Origin: Nitrospinota bacterium | GTDB taxonomy: Bacteria; Nitrospinota; Nitrospinia; Nitrospinales; VA-1 | Assembly (NCBI GenBank): GCA_022567815.1 | Contig: JADFGI010000167.1 | Coordinates: forward strand, 1-6,931 | Direction of reading: 5' to 3' | Length of the DNA stretch: 6,931 bases | Part shown: one piece after another, positions 6,597 through 6,931 of the stretch | How positions within the stretch are numbered: the stretch's first letter is position 1 | Layout: each line of letters begins with the position of its first letter | The notes under the pieces: generated by a model | Seen by the model: only the letters and a program-made list of their open reading frames with translations | Told to the model about the DNA's origin: nothing | The model's database searches: none | Program-made: the position numbers and the translations under genes

Positions 6597-6624
6597 ATTG
6601 ATTTCACTTAATCAATTGATTTCA
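6597..6624. repeat. Clustered direct and inverted TTGATT repeats
   Basis: ATTGATTTCA occurs at 6597-6606 and 6615-6624. Between them AATCAA (6610-6615) makes a perfect 12-bp palindrome AATCAATTGATT (6610-6621) with the second copy and an inverted repeat with the first. Such clusters beside an attachment site commonly bind recombination directionality or bending proteins. The repeats are exact; the role is inferred. Confidence 0.45.
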
Positions 6625-6662
6625 TTCCTGATATTGAGACCAGATCGGAGTCAAGTTTCTTT

Positions 6663-6694
6663 CCGGAGAGTCCGGTGATCCCCTATATCTCCGG
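6663..6694. repeat. 7-bp perfect inverted repeat CCGGAGA / TCTCCGG
   Basis: CCGGAGA (6663-6669) and TCTCCGG (6688-6694) are exact inverse copies 18 bp apart, and a further TCCGG lies inside. No T-run follows, so it is not a terminator. It directly adjoins the 11-bp tandem repeat. Confidence 0.4.
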
Positions 6695-6696
6695 TT

Positions 6697-6718
6697 ATTT
6701 GACTACAATTTGACTACA
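6697..6718. repeat. Perfect 11-bp tandem repeat (ATTTGACTACA x2)
   Basis: ATTTGACTACA at 6697-6707 is repeated exactly at 6708-6718. A period of 11 bp places both copies on the same face of the helix. The repeat lies about 140 bp inside the putative element from the tRNA junction, a usual place for arm-type integrase binding sites. There is no integrase gene in the window. Apart from these repeats and the small ORF at the far right, I see nothing coding between 6561 and 6931. Confidence 0.6.
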
Positions 6719-6753
6719 TCACTGGATGCGGATCAAGTATTGGAAACTTTTCA

Positions 6754-6849
6754 TTAAGAATTAACCAGTTTCTGTGGGAGTGGGTCATTACCGAAATCCA
6801 AACATGCAGATTGGATAAGGTTTCTGAGGATTGATACTTTCTTATTCAT
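6754..6849 (-). CDS. Possible 31-residue small protein, unknown function
   Basis: On the minus strand a perfect AGGAGG (6860-6855) stands 5 nt before an ATG (6849-6847) that opens 31 codons ending in TAA (6756-6754). The product begins MNKKVSILRNLIQSA and ends in PLPQKLVNS; it has a short amphipathic N-terminus and no membrane segment or recognised motif. The Shine-Dalgarno is the best in the window, which is the main reason to believe it is translated. It could be a small element-borne protein, a leader peptide, or the remnant start of a longer gene. No homologue is known to me. Confidence 0.4.
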   Translation of the reverse strand: MNKKVSILRNLIQSACLDFGNDPLPQKLVNS

Positions 6850-6931
6850 AACAACCTCCTATTTTAAGGAAAGTTTAACAGAAAATATCACTTAACTTTT
6901 TATTTCAATCGTTCCACTTTCAGCTGACGGC

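Noticed and set aside
6902..6931. Sequence TTTCAATCGTTCCAC at the right edge resembling the start of a CRISPR repeat
   Set aside because: Only one copy is visible and the window ends there. Without a second spaced copy no array can be claimed.

Overview
The window looks like a bacterial chromosome from a Gram-negative lineage with moderately GC-rich core genes. The gene set (purS-purQ, a GT-C-like membrane protein, an aldolase/dehydrogenase fusion, an Smr protein) would fit Nitrospinota or a former deltaproteobacterial group. That placement is only an impression from family resemblance, and nothing here fixes the taxon.

Left part (1-511, minus strand): the start of purQ and the whole of purS, two subunits of the FGAM synthase of purine synthesis. 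They are separated by an unusually long gap that can form competing hairpins. Divergent from them, on the plus strand, are a multi-pass membrane protein of the GT-C glycosyltransferase type (683-2215), a large class II aldolase / short-chain dehydrogenase fusion (2303-4519) and an Smr-domain protein (4526-5107). The spacing suggests that the last two are co-transcribed. The membrane gene is joined to the aldolase gene across a short tract of 7-bp repeats.

Two rearrangements stand out in the plus-strand block. A 78-bp sequence is present twice in tandem and in frame inside the aldolase domain, adding 52 residues to a linker. The last 69 bp of the aldolase/dehydrogenase gene occur again, diverged mainly at silent sites, just after the Smr gene, so that the Smr protein ends inside this copy in another frame.

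Right part (about 5140-6931): base composition becomes visibly more AT-rich. A minus-strand gene of unknown family (5235-6278) is open for 348 codons except for one TGA at 5571-5573. Upstream of it lie a candidate promoter with 12-bp inverted repeats, then a strong minus-strand terminator, then the 3' half only of a proline tRNA (6515-6560). The missing 5' half is replaced by unrelated DNA holding several short repeats and a 31-codon ORF with a perfect Shine-Dalgarno sequence. This is what the distal end of an element integrated in a tRNA-Pro gene looks like. The element would extend to the right beyond the window, where an intact tRNA-Pro and an integrase would be expected.
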